Shown one piece after another: positions 15,081 through 22,573 of a stretch of DNA of 64,000 bases. Positions within the stretch are counted from its first letter, which is position 1. Every line of letters begins with the position of its first letter. A program made the position numbers and the translations under genes. Under the pieces are notes generated by a model. It ran no database searches. It saw nothing but the letters and a program-made list of their open reading frames with translations, and was not told the origin of the DNA. The DNA is taken from the NCBI RefSeq assembly GCF_004297265.1, contig NZ_SCUT01000007.1, positions 1 to 64,000 of the forward strand. Reading direction: 5' to 3'. The DNA is from Reyranella sp. (GTDB lineage Bacteria > Pseudomonadota > Alphaproteobacteria > Reyranellales > Reyranellaceae).

Positions 15081-15734
15081 ATGTCGACCATTCCTGAAGA
15101 CGTCTTTACCGAGCCCGAGGATTTTTCGCCGGATACGCTGGCCAACCTGGGGCCGCTGGCCCGCCTGGCCGGCGAATGGGAGTCCGACAAGGGGATCGAC
15201 ATCGCGCCCAAGGCGGCGGGCCCCGAGCAGCGCAACTTCCGCGAACATATCCGGATGGAGCCGATCGACCCGCAGCCCAACGGTCCGCAGCTGCTCTACG
15301 GGCTGCGCTACCACATCCATATCAACACCGACGAGGAAGCCATCACCTTCCATGACCAGGTGGGCTACTGGCTGTGGGAGCCGGCCACCGGCATGATCAT
15401 GCAATCGATCGCGATTCCGCGTGGGCAGGTCGTGCTGGCGGGCGGGACGGCGAAGCCGGACGACAAGACGATTTCCGTGGAAGCCAAACGCGGCGACACG
15501 CGCTTCGGCATCTGCTCGACCACCTTCCTCGAGCAGGCGTTCCGCACCGACTACTACCGCATCGACATCACGTTCAACGATGACGGCAGCTGGACCTACG
15601 TGACACGCACCGACCTTGCGGTGCGCGGCAAGACGCCGGCCTTCGACCATCGCGACACGAACACGCTGCGGCGCGTCGCGGCGCCGGCCCAGAACCCGAT
15701 GGTGGACCGGCTGAAGAGCGGCAAGTTCGACTGA
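15081..15734 (+). CDS. Nitrobindin-like heme-binding beta-barrel protein (THAP4-type domain)
   Basis: This roughly 217-residue protein has the block L-G-P-L-A-R-L-A-G-E-W-E-S near residue 30, characteristic of the THAP4/nitrobindin ten-stranded barrel, which binds ferric heme and reacts with NO or peroxynitrite. Strands continue through L-L-Y-G-L-R-Y-H-I-H-I and H-D-Q-V-G-Y-W-L-W-E-P. It is longer than plain nitrobindins (about 160). I could not confidently place the proximal heme histidine. ATG 15081 is preferred because GAGGA lies 4 bases upstream; GTG 15063 is an alternative. It follows the PadR/DUF2218 pair, hinting at a metal/heme stress group. Confidence 0.72.
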   Translation: MSTIPEDVFTEPEDFSPDTLANLGPLARLAGEWESDKGIDIAPKAAGPEQRNFREHIRMEPIDPQPNGPQLLYGLRYHIHINTDEEAITFHDQVGYWLWEPATGMIMQSIAIPRGQVVLAGGTAKPDDKTISVEAKRGDTRFGICSTTFLEQAFRTDYYRIDITFNDDGSWTYVTRTDLAVRGKTPAFDHRDTNTLRRVAAPAQNPMVDRLKSGKFD

Positions 15735-15741
15735 CCGGCGG

Positions 15742-17256
15742 CTATTTCAGTTTCAGGCCGACCACGCGCAGCAGCCCGTCCGGCACCGGCCGGAACCCTT
15801 CGAGCCGGACCGTATGGGTCGCCAGATTCTGCGGGTGGTACAGGTAGAAGATCCAGCCTTTGTCGAGGAAGCGCTCGGTGACCTTGCGATAGATCGCCTT
15901 GCGCGCCTCCAGTTCGGTCGCGGCCCGCGCTTCCTGGTGCCAGCCGTCCAGTTCCTTGTCGCAGTACTTCCCCATGTTCTGCGGCGCGCCGCAGGTCTGG
16001 AAGACCACTGAATTGCCGTCGGGATCGCTGCGGCCGCTCCACGTCAGTGCATAGACCTGGAAGTCGCCATCCTCGCCGGCCTTCAGCGCGGTCGCCACCT
16101 CGACGACGCGCAGCTTCAGGTCGAAGCCCGCCTCGGCGACCAGCGACTGCACGACCTCGGCGATGGCGCGCGACTCCGGCGCGTTGTTGACCATGTAGTC
16201 GAGGGTCAGCTTGCCGGTGATGCCGGCCTCCTTCATCAGCGCCTTCGCCTTGGCGATGTCGCGCTTGGGGATCGGAAAATCCTTCTGATAGTACGGGCTC
16301 TGCGGGCTGACCCACTGGTTGCCCGGCACGAACTCGCCGTTGAACACGACCTGGTTGATGGCGTCGCGATCGAGCGCCAGTTCGAAGGCGCGCCGCACCC
16401 TGGGGTCCTTTCCCAGCGGATTGTTCGACTTCGGTCCATTGTCCTGGTTGATCATCAGGCCGAACCAGGCGAGCGACACCGAGTTGGCGAGCTTGAGTTT
16501 GGGATCGGCGCGCACGGTCGGGATGTCGGTTGCGAGGATGCGCTCGGTGAGGTCGATGCCGCCGGAGCGGAGATTGGCCAGGCGCACGGTCGTATCGACG
16601 ATCGGCAGGTAGGTGATCCTGTCGATGAAGACCTGGTCCTTGTTCCAGTAGTCGGCGAATTTCTCGACGACGATGCGGTCCTGCTGGACCCTCTCCACGA
16701 ACTTGTAGGGGCCGGCGCAGACTGGCTTCAGGCCGAACTTGTCGCCCGCCGCTTCTGCCGCCTTGGGCGAAACCATCATGCCCGACCGGTCGGTGAGCTG
16801 CGCCAGCAGCGGCGAGAAGGGTTGCTTCAGGTTGAGTTTGACGGTCAGCGGGTCGACCACGTCGACGCTCTCGACGATGCCGATCTCGGGTTTGCGGAAC
16901 GAGCCCTTCAGGGTGAGGTGGCGCTCGAGGCTGTACTTGGCCGCCGCCGCGTCGAACGGCTCGCCGTCATGGAACTTCACGCCGGGCCGCAGCTTGATGA
17001 GGACGGTCTTGCCGTCGGCCGAAGTCTCATGACCGAGCGCAAGCTGGGGCACGATCGCCAGCTTCTCGTCGATGTCGAACAGCTTGTCGCAGATCGAGGC
17101 GAAGACGATGCGGCCGGTATAGGTGCGCGACAGGCTGGGATCGAGCACATCGGGATCGTCGCCGATCCCGATCCTGAGATGCCCCTGTGCCGAGGCGGTA
17201 CTCGCTGCCGCACAGAAAGCGACTGCCATGAGAAAACGATGAGCCGTCCGCCGCAT
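15742..17256 (-). CDS. ABC transporter substrate-binding protein, family 5 (peptide/opine type)
   Basis: This is a 504-residue periplasmic binding protein with a signal peptide (M-R-R-T-A-H-R-F-L-M-A-V... cleaved after A-S-A). The SBP family 5 landmarks are visible: D-P-D-V-L-D-P-S near the mature start, V-K-F-H-D-G-E-P-F-D-A (about 85-95), and the D-R-D-A-I-N-Q-V-V-F-N-G block. The ATG at 17256 has GGAGG five bases upstream; longer frames start without one. No permease or ATPase gene adjoins it, so it may serve a transporter encoded elsewhere. It converges with the nitrobindin-like gene and follows the nitroreductase gene on the same strand. Confidence 0.88.
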   Translation of the reverse strand: MRRTAHRFLMAVAFCAAASTASAQGHLRIGIGDDPDVLDPSLSRTYTGRIVFASICDKLFDIDEKLAIVPQLALGHETSADGKTVLIKLRPGVKFHDGEPFDAAAAKYSLERHLTLKGSFRKPEIGIVESVDVVDPLTVKLNLKQPFSPLLAQLTDRSGMMVSPKAAEAAGDKFGLKPVCAGPYKFVERVQQDRIVVEKFADYWNKDQVFIDRITYLPIVDTTVRLANLRSGGIDLTERILATDIPTVRADPKLKLANSVSLAWFGLMINQDNGPKSNNPLGKDPRVRRAFELALDRDAINQVVFNGEFVPGNQWVSPQSPYYQKDFPIPKRDIAKAKALMKEAGITGKLTLDYMVNNAPESRAIAEVVQSLVAEAGFDLKLRVVEVATALKAGEDGDFQVYALTWSGRSDPDGNSVVFQTCGAPQNMGKYCDKELDGWHQEARAATELEARKAIYRKVTERFLDKGWIFYLYHPQNLATHTVRLEGFRPVPDGLLRVVGLKLK

Positions 17257-17305
17257 GTTGCCTCCGTCCTGACCGTCCCGGCACTCCAGCACGCGGCGTG
17301 CCATG

Positions 17306-17326
17306 AGGCCGAGCGAAGCTCGGCCT
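17306..17326. terminator. Perfect hairpin at the nitroreductase stop codon
   Basis: AGGCCGAGC (17306-17314) pairs perfectly with GCTCGGCCT (17318-17326) around a GAA triloop; the far arm includes part of the nitroreductase stop codon. There is no T-run. It may terminate or separate the nitroreductase message from the binding-protein gene, or be a dispersed short palindrome. Confidence 0.45.
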
Positions 17327-18164
17327 ACCGCACCTCGAAACCCATCTTCGCCAGCGCGGCGCGCAGGGTTTCGCGGCCGTTCATCGCCTTGATCGGGCCG
17401 AGGCGATTCAGAACCCGCTGTGTCCAGGTCGCGGCCTGCAGCTCATGGCGGGCCGAGAACTTGCTCATCTCGGCGTCATAGGCGGCGCGCAGAGCCTCTT
17501 CCTTGCTCGCGTCGTAGCGCTCGGTGTGCAGCACGACCGACTGCGGCAGGCGGGGCTTCACCTCGCCTTCGCCCTTTTCGGTCGCGTAGCCGACGCAGAG
17601 GCCGAACACCACCACGGCCTGCGGCGGCAGGCCCAGCAGCTCGGCAACGCGGATGGGATCGTTGCGCATGGCGCCGATATAGACGGTGCGCAGACCCATC
17701 GATTCCGCGGCGACCACCGCGTTCTGGGCCGCCAGCGCCGCGTCGATCGAGGCAACCATGAACGTCTCGAGCCAGGGCATGGTCTCGAATGGCGTCTTCG
17801 TCGCGTTCGAGATGCGCTGGTTGCGCGACATGTCGGCGATCCAGGCGATGAACAGCGGGCACTGCTCGATATGCTTCTGGCCGCCGGCGACTTCGGCCAG
17901 CACCTTCTTCTTGGCGGGATCGGTCACGGCGACGGCCGACCACCACTGCATGTTGGAGCTGGTGGCGGCCGACTGAGCGGCGGCGATCATGCTTTCGAGC
18001 GCGCCGGTCGGCACGGGATCGGGCTTGTAGCTGCGCACCGAGCGATGGTCGAGCATCGTGGCGATGGTCTCGTTCCATGGTCCGGCTGCGGGCAGGACAT
18101 CGGCGCCGTAACGGCGGGCGAGGGCTTCCGTCTTGGGAGAAGTGGCGGGCGTCAGGGAATCCAT
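17325..18164 (-). CDS. Nitroreductase family protein (NfsA-like, FMN)
   Basis: This 279-residue flavoenzyme has the FMN-binding R-S-V-R-S-Y-K-P-D-P-V (about 41-51), the S-A-A-T-S-S-N-M-Q-W-W segment (about 65-75) and the C-terminal G-L-C-V-G-Y-A block that define the NfsA/FRP branch of NADPH-dependent nitro/flavin reductases. It probably reduces quinones, nitro compounds or flavins in the cytoplasm. The start overlaps the stop of the upstream MFS gene by one base, so MFS and nitroreductase are co-expressed. Confidence 0.88.
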   Translation of the reverse strand: MDSLTPATSPKTEALARRYGADVLPAAGPWNETIATMLDHRSVRSYKPDPVPTGALESMIAAAQSAATSSNMQWWSAVAVTDPAKKKVLAEVAGGQKHIEQCPLFIAWIADMSRNQRISNATKTPFETMPWLETFMVASIDAALAAQNAVVAAESMGLRTVYIGAMRNDPIRVAELLGLPPQAVVVFGLCVGYATEKGEGEVKPRLPQSVVLHTERYDASKEEALRAAYDAEMSKFSARHELQAATWTQRVLNRLGPIKAMNGRETLRAALAKMGFEVR

Positions 18165-19408
18165 CAGGCAATGCTCTCGGGTTTGCGGCGGGTGATCGCC
18201 GTCACCAGCGCCAGGAAAATGAAGCCAGTGACGATCATGAAGATGGCGCGCGGCTCGCCATGGTCCATCAGGAAGCCATAGAGCAGCGGGGCGACCATGC
18301 CGCCCAGGTTGAAGCCGGTGCTGACGAAGCCGAACACCTTGCCGAACGAGCCGGGCGGCGTGACGGCGCGCACCATCATGTCGCGCGACGGCTGGATGAT
18401 GCCATTGAGCAGGCCGCCCGCCGACATGACGCCGATCAGCAGAGCGGCGGGCATGTTCACCCAGGCCATCAGGATCGCCATGGTCGAGGTGCAGGCGAAG
18501 CCGACGGCCGCCACGCGCTCATGGTGCGGCGTGCGGTCGGCGATGATGCCGCCCAGCAGCACGCCGCCGGCGCTGAACAGCAGGAAGCCCGACAGCGCGA
18601 TGCTGGCGATGTCGGCAGGCGTTCCGTGGATCTTCGCCATGCCGACGATGGTGTAGGTCTGGATGCCGCCATTGGCCATGGCGAGGCAGAAGAAGAACAG
18701 CAGGTTGCGCAGGATCGGTGCGCTCAGCAGCAGGTCGAGGCCGACCTTCTGCTCGCTCTTCGCGGGTGCCTGACCGGGCTTGTGCGAGATGCGCGGCAGG
18801 ATGCTGCCGGCTACGATCAACACGAAGGCGGTCGCGATCGACAGACCGGCCACGACCAAGAAGGCGCCGCGCCAGCCCCACATCGCCGCGCAGGCCAGCG
18901 CCAGGGCCGGCGTGACGCCCGAGCCGAGATAGCCTGCGAAGGTATGGATCGAGAAGGCCTTGCCGATCCGCTTGTGATCGATGGTGGCCGAGAGGATCGA
19001 ATAGTCGGCCGGGTGATAGACGGTGTTGGCAAGCCCGAGGAAGCCGTAGGCAATGACGAAGAACCAGTAGCCCGGCAGAAGCGCGGCCGCCGTGACCGCG
19101 AGGCCGCCGAGGACGAGGCCGCCGGTCAGCATGGCGCGCGGGCCGACCCTGTCGACCAGGAAACCGGCCGGCGTCTGCAGCAGGGCCGAGGCGGCGTTGA
19201 AGGCCGTCAGCGCCAGGCCGATCTCGACATAGCCGACGCCGAAAGCCTCCTTCACCTCGCCGAACAGAGGCGGCAGCAGCATGATGTGCACGTGGCTCAC
19301 AAAATGCGCCACGGCGATCAGCGCGATCACCTTGAATTCGCGGGCCTTCTTCGCATCGGTGCCGGCGTCGCTGGCCGGCAGGTCGAAAGAGCTACTCGTC
19401 GATGACAT
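18164..19408 (-). CDS. MFS transporter
   Basis: This 414-residue integral membrane protein has about twelve hydrophobic segments and a central polar loop (about 205-220). The loop between TM2 and TM3 carries the MFS motif A form F-L-V-D-R-V-G-P-R. It is a secondary carrier for a small organic solute. Substrate is not evident, though its place in a run with FAH hydrolase, racemase-like and nitroreductase genes suggests an organic acid. Its first 17 bases overlap the end of the FAH gene. Confidence 0.88.
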   Translation of the reverse strand: MSSTSSSFDLPASDAGTDAKKAREFKVIALIAVAHFVSHVHIMLLPPLFGEVKEAFGVGYVEIGLALTAFNAASALLQTPAGFLVDRVGPRAMLTGGLVLGGLAVTAAALLPGYWFFVIAYGFLGLANTVYHPADYSILSATIDHKRIGKAFSIHTFAGYLGSGVTPALALACAAMWGWRGAFLVVAGLSIATAFVLIVAGSILPRISHKPGQAPAKSEQKVGLDLLLSAPILRNLLFFFCLAMANGGIQTYTIVGMAKIHGTPADIASIALSGFLLFSAGGVLLGGIIADRTPHHERVAAVGFACTSTMAILMAWVNMPAALLIGVMSAGGLLNGIIQPSRDMMVRAVTPPGSFGKVFGFVSTGFNLGGMVAPLLYGFLMDHGEPRAIFMIVTGFIFLALVTAITRRKPESIA

Positions 19409-20234
19409 TGACGCCCAAGGTCCCTATGCGTGAGATCTCGACTTCCAGCCTGTCGCCCGCCTTCATCCAGAGTGGCGGTTTGCGGCCGGCGCCGACGCCG
19501 TCGGGCGTGCCGGTCGCGATGATGTCGCCGGGCTCGAGCCAGGTCACGGTCGAGAGATATTCGATGATGGTCGCGACATCGAAGATCATGTGATCGGTCG
19601 TGTCGTGCTGCACCACGGTGCCGTTCAGCCGCGTCGTCAGTTCCAGCCGCTGCGGATTGGCGATCGTATCCGCCGTGACCATCCACGGACCCAGCGGCCC
19701 GGTCGCGGGGAAGTTCTTGCCGGCGAACACCGAATGCTTCTGGAAGTCGCGCACGCTGCCGTCGATGAAACAGGTGTAGCCCGCGATCACGGAGAGGGCG
19801 CGGGCGCGCGGGACGTGCCGGCAGCGTTCGCCGATCACGATGGCGAGTTCACCCTCGTAGTCGAAGTGGGTCGAGGCGCGCGGCCGCACGATGTCGCCGC
19901 CATGGCGCACCAGCGTGTTGTGGAGGCGCAAAAAGGCACTGGGGACCGTCGGCATCTGGCGTCCGACCTCGCCGACATGGCTCGCATAGTTGAGGCCGAC
20001 GCAGAGGATCTTGCCGGGATCGGGAATGACCGGCAGCAACTCGACATCTTCCAGCTTGAGATCGGCTGGCGCACCCGTTGCCGCCGCAGCGAGTTCGCCG
20101 AGCGCCTTCGCGGCGATGACGTCACGCAGGCCGGACCAGCGCCCGCTGGTGCGTGAAGACAAGTCGACGACGCCGCCCTCGACGGCCGCGCCGAATTTGT
20201 TCGCGCCCGCATGGCGAAAGCTGACCAACCGCAT
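19392..20234 (-). CDS. Fumarylacetoacetate hydrolase family protein
   Basis: This 280-residue enzyme has the FAH core: K-I-L-C-V-G-L-N-Y-A-S-H (about 74-85), the metal-binding acidic strand D-Y-E-G-E-L-A-I-V-I-G (about 123-133) and G-D-I-I-A-T-G-T-P-D-G-V-G (about 249-261). FAH-family enzymes hydrolyse or decarboxylate beta-diketo acids or tautomerise oxaloacetate with Mg2+. It resembles the 2-hydroxyhepta-2,4-diene-dioate isomerase/acylpyruvase group, often part of aromatic or keto-acid catabolism. It is co-directional with the racemase-like gene (11-base gap) and the MFS carrier. Confidence 0.88.
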   Translation of the reverse strand: MRLVSFRHAGANKFGAAVEGGVVDLSSRTSGRWSGLRDVIAAKALGELAAAATGAPADLKLEDVELLPVIPDPGKILCVGLNYASHVGEVGRQMPTVPSAFLRLHNTLVRHGGDIVRPRASTHFDYEGELAIVIGERCRHVPRARALSVIAGYTCFIDGSVRDFQKHSVFAGKNFPATGPLGPWMVTADTIANPQRLELTTRLNGTVVQHDTTDHMIFDVATIIEYLSTVTWLEPGDIIATGTPDGVGAGRKPPLWMKAGDRLEVEISRIGTLGVNVIDE

Positions 20235-20245
20235 GGGGATCGACC

Positions 20246-20992
20246 CTAGGGCGATTGCAGCAGCTTCGAAAGACCTTTGGAGAGTTTGATGCTGTCGACG
20301 GCGCCCGGCTTCGCAAGTGCACCATTCCTGGCTTTCGCCGGCTGTTGCAGCGCCAGGCCTTCGGCCATTGAGATGGCGCAGGCGACGCCGTCGAGAAGAG
20401 GGGCGTCGACCATCGGCTTCAGCTTCGCTGCAAGGCCGGCCAGGCCCGCGCCACCCAGGATGACGACGTCGGCGCCGTCCTCCTCGACGCAGGCAGAGCA
20501 GCCTTTTGCCAGCAATTCCATGGCGGCCTTGGGGTTACGGGCGATGTCGGCGCCGGTCGGCGCCACGGTGCGCACGGAGGCGAGGCGAGAGGTGAGTCCG
20601 TGGCCTGCTACGAACTCTTCCAGCATCGACTTCCAGCGCTCGCCGCCGGTGACGATGGAGAACCGATTCCCCATGGCGCAGGCTTGCAGGATCGACGCAT
20701 CAGCCATGCCCACGACCGGCACCGGGCTGACCTCTTTCAGCGCCGCAAGGCCGGGATCGCCGAAGCAGGCCAGCACGACCGCATCCTTCGGGCCGCGATC
20801 GTTGGCATAGGCGTCGAGCGCGGCATGGCTCGCGATGGCGTAGGCCGCGCGCGAGGCGATGTATCGAGGGCCGAAGGAACCGGTGAGGGCCCGCAGGCGC
20901 GTGCCCTTGGAGGCGAAACCTTTCGCCGTCCTGAGGACGAGATCGGTGATCGATTTCGTCGTGTTGGGATTGATCAGCAGGATATTCGTCAT
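20246..20992 (-). CDS. Asp/Glu/hydantoin racemase family protein lacking the second catalytic cysteine
   Basis: This 248-residue protein starts M-T-N-I-L-L-I-N-P-N-T-T, the hallmark of hydantoin/allantoin racemases. C76 in V-L-A-C-F-G-D-P-G is the first catalytic cysteine. The second should lie in I-L-G-C-A-G near residue 181, but this protein reads I-L-G-G-A-G (GGC codon). Two-base racemisation is therefore unlikely; a one-cysteine decarboxylase- or isomerase-like activity, or loss of activity, is possible. The start at 20992 replaces a longer frame whose extension lies over the glycosylase gene. It is followed on the same strand by the FAH gene. Confidence 0.82.
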   Translation of the reverse strand: MTNILLINPNTTKSITDLVLRTAKGFASKGTRLRALTGSFGPRYIASRAAYAIASHAALDAYANDRGPKDAVVLACFGDPGLAALKEVSPVPVVGMADASILQACAMGNRFSIVTGGERWKSMLEEFVAGHGLTSRLASVRTVAPTGADIARNPKAAMELLAKGCSACVEEDGADVVILGGAGLAGLAAKLKPMVDAPLLDGVACAISMAEGLALQQPAKARNGALAKPGAVDSIKLSKGLSKLLQSP

Positions 20993-20994
20993 GG

Positions 20995-21714
20995 TCACGT
21001 CCGCATGTTTTCCGCGAGGCGCGCGGCATCGTGATTCTCGCCGATCGACATCGAGCAGATTCGCGAGATGTGGGTGAGCGGCAGGCCGCTTTCCCTGGCC
21101 CACTCATTGATCTGCGCCTGGGCGAGCCTCTGGTCCTTCTTGTATGTGCCTTTCTCGCTGATCGGTACGCCGGCATCCCGCAGGCACATCATGAGATCGC
21201 CGGTCAGGATGAAGGAATCGCGCCCGAGGAACCGCAGCAGGTACTGGCCTGAGAAGCCCCCCAGGCGGGAGCCGCGCGTGGCGAGGATTTCGAGCAGGCC
21301 GATCTGGTCGTCGGCCGGCCAGGCGGCGAGGAACTTGCCGAAGCTGCCATGCTCCGCCGCGATGTCGGTGACGAACTTCGCATTGTCGCGCACCGACCGG
21401 ATACTGGCCGGGTTGCGCACGATGCGCGTGTCCTGTGTAAGTTTCTCCCAGAATTCGCTGGGCTGGAACAGGAGCCGCTTTGGATTGAAACCGAGGAACG
21501 CCTCCTCGAAGCCCGGCCACTTCTTGTCGATCACGCTCCAGACAAAGCCGGCGCAGAAGACACGCCGCGCCATCTCGGCCAGCACGCGGTCGTCTGTCAG
21601 CTTCGCCAAAGCCTTGTTGTCGCGTTTCTTCGGCAGCAGGGAGGCCAGCACCTTCTCGCCGCCCTTGCGCCTGGCGGCACGCGCCTGGATCGATTTGAAT
21701 CTGACGCGCGCCAC
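20995..21714 (-). CDS. DNA-3-methyladenine glycosylase I-like protein
   Basis: This is a roughly 239-residue helix-hairpin-helix glycosylase-like protein. R-V-F-C-A-G-F-V-W-S-V-I-D-K-K-W-P-G-F-E-E-A-F resembles the Tag core (R-x-x-F-x-x-A-F-x-G-F-x), and I-V-R-N-P-A-S-I-R-S-V-R-D-N-A-K corresponds to the Tag I-I-R-N-x-x-K-I block. The classical zinc-binding ends of Tag are not evident, so it is a divergent member. It would remove alkylated adenines from DNA. GTG 21714 is the likely start, six bases after the stop of the upstream hydrolase gene. Confidence 0.72.
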   Translation of the reverse strand: MARVRFKSIQARAARRKGGEKVLASLLPKKRDNKALAKLTDDRVLAEMARRVFCAGFVWSVIDKKWPGFEEAFLGFNPKRLLFQPSEFWEKLTQDTRIVRNPASIRSVRDNAKFVTDIAAEHGSFGKFLAAWPADDQIGLLEILATRGSRLGGFSGQYLLRFLGRDSFILTGDLMMCLRDAGVPISEKGTYKKDQRLAQAQINEWARESGLPLTHISRICSMSIGENHDAARLAENMRT

Positions 21715-21719
21715 GGCGG

Positions 21720-22484
21720 CTACTCGAGCCAACCATCGAAGAAGTCGAACACGGTCGCCTTGAACATCGGATGGCCGATGCAGGAGAAGTGATCGCAACC
21801 CGGCAGCGTCACGGCCTTGGCGCCTGGAATGGCCTCGGACAGACCTTGCGGCGGGCCGGCCAGCTGGTCGCGCGCGCCGGCGACCACGAGCGTCGGGCGG
21901 CGGATCGCCATCAGCGAATCGCGGGTCAGCGGGAGGCGCGGGCCGCGCGAGCAGGCGGCCAGGGCCAGCCGGTCCTCTTTCTGCTCGTCGGCGAAGTGGC
22001 GGAAACTCTTCAGCATCGGGTCGGCGATATCGTCGGGGTTGTCGGCCTCCATGGCCTCCGCCATCGCGCCCTCGGTGCGAGGCGGATCGAAGAGTTTGCC
22101 GCCGACGCCCGCGACCACGAGATGGTCGATGCGGCCGGGATCGAGCAGGGCCGCCGTGAGGGCGATGTGCGAGCCCATCGAGAAGCCCAGGACATGCGCG
22201 CGCTCGACGCCGGCATGGTCCATTAATGCAAATACATCGCGGGCCATCGCCTCGCGGTCGTAGAGGCTCGGATCGTGCGGCTTGGCGCTCTCGCCGTGGC
22301 CGCGATTGTCGAGCGCGAAGCCGCGAAGCCCCTTGGCGGCGATGGCGTCGTACCAGCCCATGCGCTTCCAGTTCTCGTGGCGGTTCGCGGAGAAGCCGTG
22401 CACCAGCACGATCGCCTTGCGGCCATCGGCGGGACCGAATTCGTCATAGGCGAGGTCGAGCCCATCGGAGGTGAAGTGAGCCAT
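21720..22484 (-). CDS. Alpha/beta hydrolase
   Basis: This 254-residue serine hydrolase has the oxyanion strand L-V-H-G-F-S-A-N (about 27-34), F-A-L-D-N-R-G-H-G-E-S (about 55-65), the nucleophile elbow G-F-S-M-G-S (about 97-102), the acid in V-V-A-G-A-R-D and the base in G-C-D-H-F-S. The start at 22484 follows AGGGAAAG. Family members hydrolyse esters or lactones or act as haloperoxidase-like enzymes; the substrate is unknown. It is divergent from the sulfatase gene and runs with the glycosylase gene downstream. Confidence 0.88.
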   Translation of the reverse strand: MAHFTSDGLDLAYDEFGPADGRKAIVLVHGFSANRHENWKRMGWYDAIAAKGLRGFALDNRGHGESAKPHDPSLYDREAMARDVFALMDHAGVERAHVLGFSMGSHIALTAALLDPGRIDHLVVAGVGGKLFDPPRTEGAMAEAMEADNPDDIADPMLKSFRHFADEQKEDRLALAACSRGPRLPLTRDSLMAIRRPTLVVAGARDQLAGPPQGLSEAIPGAKAVTLPGCDHFSCIGHPMFKATVFDFFDGWLE

Positions 22485-22573
22485 GACTTTCCCTAACAAG
22501 TGGCATGAACTGCGACAAGGTTGATCGCGCTGCCCAAGTGTCGGACAACCGCGGGCAACGAAAGAGGAAGCGC

